From assembly GCA_964637235.1 (NCBI GenBank), contig CAZWVR010000091.1, positions 1 through 9,218 of the forward strand: a stretch of DNA of 9,218 nucleotides, in the 5' to 3' direction. Origin of the DNA: CAZWVR01 sp964637235 (GTDB taxonomy: Bacteria; Bacteroidota; Bacteroidia; Bacteroidales; S143-33). The notes under the pieces were generated by a model, which saw nothing but the letters and a program-made list of their open reading frames with translations, searched no databases and had not been told where the DNA came from. Below are positions 5,612 through 9,218 of this stretch, piece by piece. Within the stretch, counting starts at the first letter, position 1. Each line of letters begins with the position of its first letter. The position numbers were made by a program, and so were the translations under genes.

Positions 5612-7657
5612 ATGACTTTTTTATATCCCGACTTTCTTTGGGCTCTATCTGCCATAAGTATCCCAATTATAATTCATCTTTTTAATTTTAGAATATACAA
5701 AACTCTATATTTCAGTAATGTTCGCTTACTACAAAATATAGAAGAGCAAACTCGTTCATATTCCAAACTGAAAAATTTACTTATACTACTACTGCGGATA
5801 TTAGCTATTAGTTCCATTGTAATAGCATTTGCACAACCTGTAAAAATTATAAGTAATAGTTTCTTACCCAAGAAAAATTGTAGGAAAATCGCTGCAATAT
5901 ATATAGACAATTCTTTTAGTATGAACGCCGAAACCTCAGAAGGTAAAGCCATCGAAGTAGCAAAAGCCAAAGCAACTTCTATAACAAAAGCTTTTACAGA
6001 AGATTATCGTTTCCTATTTTTAAACAATGATATGGAACCAAAACAACAATACTTGTATTATCCGGATATAATTAGAAGTTTTATATCTGCTACATCACCA
6101 TCACCAAAGTCTATAAAACTAAGTAAAATAGTAGAAAAACAACTACAATTACTCAAAGAATATGCACCCGAATGCAACTATAATATTTTCCTTATATCTG
6201 ACTTCCAAAAAATAACAGCAGATATTGAGAATTTACCCCGAGATACCAATATAAACTACTTTTTTATACCAATAAAATGCCTAACCACCTCGAATATATA
6301 CATTGATAGTGTTTGGTTTTTCACCCCATATAGAATTTATATGCATCAAGACAGTATTGGTGTTCGGGTGGTTAATACTGGGGAAAAAAGCGCTGAAAAT
6401 ATCCCTATCACGCTATATATAAATGATACAGTCAAAGCAGTACAAGAAATATCTATACCCGCAAAAAAATACAGAGACTTCATTTTAAAATTCTCAAATA
6501 TAGAAAAAGGTAAATTCTGTGCTAAAATATCAATTTCAGACTATCCCATAATTTACGACAATACAAAATATTTTTGTTTTCAAATAGGTAAAAGTATCCC
6601 CATTTTGCTTATAGAAAATGAACATTCAGATAAATTTTTACAAAAATTTTATTCTGATAGTAATTATTTTCACCTGACAATCAGCGATATATATCATTTT
6701 CCATACACTAATATTGACAAATACAATGCAGTTATCCTAAATAGAATACCTAAATTAACAGAAACAGTATTAGAAACGATAAAAAAATATGTTCTGAAAG
6801 GAGGTATTTTAATTTATCTTCCATCATTTAACACACAAATTGATGAATACAACAAATTTTTAAATTACTTTGGCTTTAACCCTGTTATCCGTATAGATAG
6901 TTTTGATGTTTACATAAAAAAAGTTAACAAAAAAAATATTATCTATCGGAATGCCATTAAACGAATTCCAGCTAATGCTAAAATGCCAAGAATAAAAAAA
7001 TATCTAAAATTTTCTACAAATATACCTGTATCGCAACAGGAACTCTTACAAAGTGAAAATGGAGATAATTTACTTATATCCAAGATGTTAGGGAAAGGAA
7101 AAGTTTATGTTTTTGCTTTTAACCTGTCCAAAAATAGTTCTGATTTCGCTTTAAATCCACTAATGACTCCTACTTTTTATAATATAGCCATATTTCATAA
7201 AGAAAACAATAAAATATATTATACTTTGGGAAAAGAAAAAATTATTAGCCTACCTCCTGTATCTGATGTAGAAATGTTAAAGATGGCACCTATTGACTCT
7301 GATGTATATTTTATTCCAGAAATAATTACAAATGAAGAAAATTTAAAAATAAAAATAACAAATTTACCAATTAAACCTGGCTGCTATAAAATTAAAAAAG
7401 ATAAAAAAGAAATAGCTCTACTTGCCTTTAATTACGACACCAAAGAATCTAAGATGGAATTTTATGATGTATCACAATTGAAAAAATTGATAAAAAGATA
7501 CAAAATTCCTCACGCAGTAATCCTTACATCTACACCAAAATATATTGCATCAGAAGTAAAAAATACTGCAAACGGGATACCCTTATGGAAATATTTTATA
7601 ATTTTGGGTTTAATATTTTTGGCAATGGAAATAGTAATAGTAAGAGTTCTTAAATGA
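5612..7657 (+). CDS. BatA-type membrane protein with von Willebrand A-like domain
   Basis: The 681-residue protein belongs to a Bacteroidota group with the BatA (aerotolerance regulator) N-terminal double-membrane domain. A first hydrophobic segment (about 5-25) is followed by the typical FNFRIYKTLYFSNVRLL (24-40) and a second segment (55-75). Next comes a vWA-like domain with a metal-site motif DNSFS at 99-103 and a later strand FLISDFQ (193-199). Residues 226-320 look like a beta-sandwich, and 328-405 like a class I glutamine-amidotransferase (flavodoxin-like) fold ending in VLKGGILIYLPS, without an obvious catalytic triad. A final membrane helix spans about 659-677. Most of the protein probably faces one side of the inner membrane. 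Function is unknown; true BatA works with BatB and MoxR partners, which are absent here. The start ATG follows an A-rich tract, and the stop overlaps the next start (ATGA), implying coupled translation. Confidence 0.85.
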   Translation: MTFLYPDFLWALSAISIPIIIHLFNFRIYKTLYFSNVRLLQNIEEQTRSYSKLKNLLILLLRILAISSIVIAFAQPVKIISNSFLPKKNCRKIAAIYIDNSFSMNAETSEGKAIEVAKAKATSITKAFTEDYRFLFLNNDMEPKQQYLYYPDIIRSFISATSPSPKSIKLSKIVEKQLQLLKEYAPECNYNIFLISDFQKITADIENLPRDTNINYFFIPIKCLTTSNIYIDSVWFFTPYRIYMHQDSIGVRVVNTGEKSAENIPITLYINDTVKAVQEISIPAKKYRDFILKFSNIEKGKFCAKISISDYPIIYDNTKYFCFQIGKSIPILLIENEHSDKFLQKFYSDSNYFHLTISDIYHFPYTNIDKYNAVILNRIPKLTETVLETIKKYVLKGGILIYLPSFNTQIDEYNKFLNYFGFNPVIRIDSFDVYIKKVNKKNIIYRNAIKRIPANAKMPRIKKYLKFSTNIPVSQQELLQSENGDNLLISKMLGKGKVYVFAFNLSKNSSDFALNPLMTPTFYNIAIFHKENNKIYYTLGKEKIISLPPVSDVEMLKMAPIDSDVYFIPEIITNEENLKIKITNLPIKPGCYKIKKDKKEIALLAFNYDTKESKMEFYDVSQLKKLIKRYKIPHAVILTSTPKYIASEVKNTANGIPLWKYFIILGLIFLAMEIVIVRVLK

Positions 7658-8631
7658 AAAAGTTAAAGAAAATAAAAATCTCTAAAAACTTATTGGTTTT
7701 CTCTATATTCGTTTTAATAGCCACAATACTATGGTTTTTAAATGCTCTTGAAAAAAACTATACAACAAGTATTATTCTTCCCGTAGAATTTTACGGTTAT
7801 CCAACAAATACAATAAATATAAGCCATAAGAGAGTTAACAGTCTCAAATTAAATATAAAAGGGAAAGGATTTGACATAATGCGATTTCAATTCAAAAAAC
7901 ATATTTTACCCTTAAAAATAGATTTAGCACAAATAGGATTAAAAAAAATAAAACTCAAAGACGCAAACTATTTTATAATAAGTAAAAATATAGCTCCACA
8001 AATAGAAATGCAATTGCCTTCAAATCTAATACTTGAAGGTATAATACCAGATACAATATATTTCTTACTTGTCAAATCTATATCTAAAAAAGTGAAAATC
8101 ATACCAAATATCAAAATATCCCTGCAAAAACAATACGCATTGGTAAAGCAGCCTTATGTAGTGCCAGATACAGCAATATTAACAGGACCTGAAAATATAG
8201 TTGATACAACATACTTTGTATATACTAATTTTATATACTTCACAGGGGTTAATAAATCAATTAAACATGAGGTGGAAGTTTTAAGCCCGGAATATACAAT
8301 AGTTTCACCTTCCAAGGTAAAATTGATTATAGAAGTGGAACAATATACTGAAAAAATATTACAAATACCTATAAAAGTTATAAATTTACCTGATACTATA
8401 CAATTATTAACTTTTCCTAATCAAGTTGAGGTAAAAGCAAAAGTAAGTTTTTCTAAATACGATTCCATAAAAAGCGATCTATTTGAGGCTGTTGTGGATT
8501 ACAACGAAGTAAAAACCGCTATAAGCGACAAATTAACAGTAGAAATGAGAAAAATACCCAATTTCATATACGATTACGAATATAAACCCCACTTCGTTGA
8601 ATATATATTACAAACTAAAAAAAATGATTAA
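7654..8631 (+). CDS. YbbR-like (CdaR-type) domain protein, membrane anchored
   Basis: The protein has 325 residues: a lysine-rich cytoplasmic tail (1-11), one membrane helix (about 12-30) ending in ATILWFLNALEK, and a long beta-rich extracytoplasmic region with no cysteines. YbbR repeats can be discerned by their spacing: about 35-120 (VEFYGYPTN...LKLNIKGKG), 125-225 (VKIIPNIKIS...PDTAILTGPENIVD), and 230-320 (ILQIPIKVINLP...VEVKAKVS). In Firmicutes, CdaR of this type regulates a c-di-AMP cyclase; in Bacteroidota the partner is unknown, and no cyclase gene is in this window. The position directly before coaE is one I recall as frequent in Bacteroidota. The ATG at 7654 overlaps the previous stop by four bases, and the end overlaps coaE by eight bases. 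The family call rests on architecture and context more than on a sharp motif. Confidence 0.82.
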   Translation: MKKLKKIKISKNLLVFSIFVLIATILWFLNALEKNYTTSIILPVEFYGYPTNTINISHKRVNSLKLNIKGKGFDIMRFQFKKHILPLKIDLAQIGLKKIKLKDANYFIISKNIAPQIEMQLPSNLILEGIIPDTIYFLLVKSISKKVKIIPNIKISLQKQYALVKQPYVVPDTAILTGPENIVDTTYFVYTNFIYFTGVNKSIKHEVEVLSPEYTIVSPSKVKLIIEVEQYTEKILQIPIKVINLPDTIQLLTFPNQVEVKAKVSFSKYDSIKSDLFEAVVDYNEVKTAISDKLTVEMRKIPNFIYDYEYKPHFVEYILQTKKND

Positions 8632-9211
8632 GGTAGGTTTAACAGGAGGCATTGGGAGTGGGAAAACAACAATTGCTAAAATATTTGAAGTTCTGGGTAT
8701 TCCGGTATATAATTCAGATATTCGTGCAAAAGAAATCCTTTATTCAGAAAATATACTAAAAAAAATAAAGGAAAACTTCGGGGAAAAAGTATTTGAAAAA
8801 GGCATACTTTCTAAAAAAAAGCTGGCTCAAATAGTATTCTCAGATAAAAATAAATTACAGATTCTCAATAATATAATTCACCCAGCAGTAGCAAAAGATT
8901 TTGCACAGTGGTATAAAATGCAAACCGCACCGTATATAATCAAAGAAGCTGCTATACTATTTGAAAGTGGTGCTTATAAAACTATGGATTATATAATAAC
9001 TGTATATGCCCCAAAAAATGAACGAATTAAACGAGTTATCAAAAGAGACGGCATTACAGAAAAAGAAGTTTTAGCCAGAATAAAAAATCAATGGAGTGAT
9101 ATAAAAAAGATAAAAAATGCTGATTATGTTATAAAAAATTATAATTCATTTTTAGTTATACCACAAGTGCTAAAAATCCACCAAGAATTATTAAATCTAT
9201 CAAAACAATAA
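8624..9211 (+). CDS. coaE: Dephospho-CoA kinase
   Basis: CoaE phosphorylates the 3' hydroxyl of the ribose of dephospho-CoA with ATP, the last step of coenzyme A synthesis, in the cytoplasm. The 195 residues are full length. The Walker A loop GLTGGIGSGKTT is at 5-16 and Asp32 in VYNSDIRAKE is the usual catalytic acid. HP (86-87) starts the CoA-binding part, EAAILFESG (108-116) is the family lid-side motif, and the RDGITEKEVLARIKNQW (141-157) and ADYVIKN (166-172) blocks close the protein. The ATG at 8624 is chosen over an in-frame TTG at 8597 because it places the P-loop four residues from the N-terminus, as in other CoaE proteins. The gene overlaps the ybbR-like gene by eight bases and lies seven bases before the window end, so later genes in the operon cannot be seen. 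Confidence 0.96.
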   Translation: MIKVGLTGGIGSGKTTIAKIFEVLGIPVYNSDIRAKEILYSENILKKIKENFGEKVFEKGILSKKKLAQIVFSDKNKLQILNNIIHPAVAKDFAQWYKMQTAPYIIKEAAILFESGAYKTMDYIITVYAPKNERIKRVIKRDGITEKEVLARIKNQWSDIKKIKNADYVIKNYNSFLVIPQVLKIHQELLNLSKQ

Positions 9212-9218
9212 ATAAATA

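Noticed and set aside
5674..5970. Minus-strand open frame of 98 codons inside the BatA-like gene
   Set aside because: It is the antisense of membrane-segment and vWA coding sequence, with no recognisable protein features.
8597..8623. TTG at 8597 as the start of coaE
   Set aside because: It would add nine residues before the P-loop that other CoaE proteins lack, and a good ATG follows at 8624.
8617..8626. Run of eight A at the ybbR/coaE junction as a programmed frameshift or slippage site
   Set aside because: CoaE has its own well-placed ATG and full-length protein, and A runs are common in this AT-rich DNA; a fusion is not needed to explain anything.
1..9218. Mobile element, CRISPR, phage, toxin-antitoxin or defence system
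   Set aside because: No transposase, integrase, regularly spaced repeats, tRNA-like sequence or known defence domains were seen on either strand; the vWA and ATP-grasp genes alone are not enough to claim such a system.

Overview
The window is a very AT-rich stretch of bacterial chromosome, most likely from a member of the Bacteroidota. Four things point there. Several genes have upstream sequences matching the Bacteroidota promoter (TTG, about 20 bp, TAnnTTTG) rather than a sigma-70 one. Start codons lack Shine-Dalgarno sequences and sit behind A-rich tracts. The gene set is typical of the phylum: a BatA-type protein, a YbbR-like protein directly before coaE, and a SiaC/DUF1987 protein. All genes read with the standard code. 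I see no insertion sequence, phage gene, tRNA, rRNA or CRISPR array, and the content is mostly housekeeping.

Left part (1-1900, minus strand): the first 261 codons of a membrane sensor with an extracytoplasmic Cache-type domain, cut by the window edge, then malate dehydrogenase (mdh) with a clear intrinsic terminator. Middle part (1900-4383): a TtcA-like tRNA thiolation protein on the plus strand, divergent from mdh, runs tail to tail into a SiaC-type regulatory protein on the minus strand. Upstream of siaC, on the same strand, lies a class I aminotransferase of the aspartate aminotransferase fold. Right part (4400-9211, plus strand): an ATP-grasp ligase of unknown substrate, a BatA/von Willebrand A membrane protein, a YbbR-like protein and dephospho-CoA kinase (coaE). 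The last three overlap one another by a few bases and are almost certainly one transcription unit.

How the genes relate: mdh and the aminotransferase are both central-metabolism enzymes around oxaloacetate, but each has its own promoter. SiaC-type proteins are switched by a kinase (SiaB) and a membrane PP2C phosphatase (SiaA) whose sensor half resembles the cut-off gene at the left edge, so a split signalling module is possible but unproven. The most interesting non-coding element is a 19-bp dyad exactly midway between the divergent promoters of the aminotransferase and the ATP-grasp gene. No clear new defence or mobile system is visible; the least understood genes are the ATP-grasp enzyme and the BatA/vWA protein.
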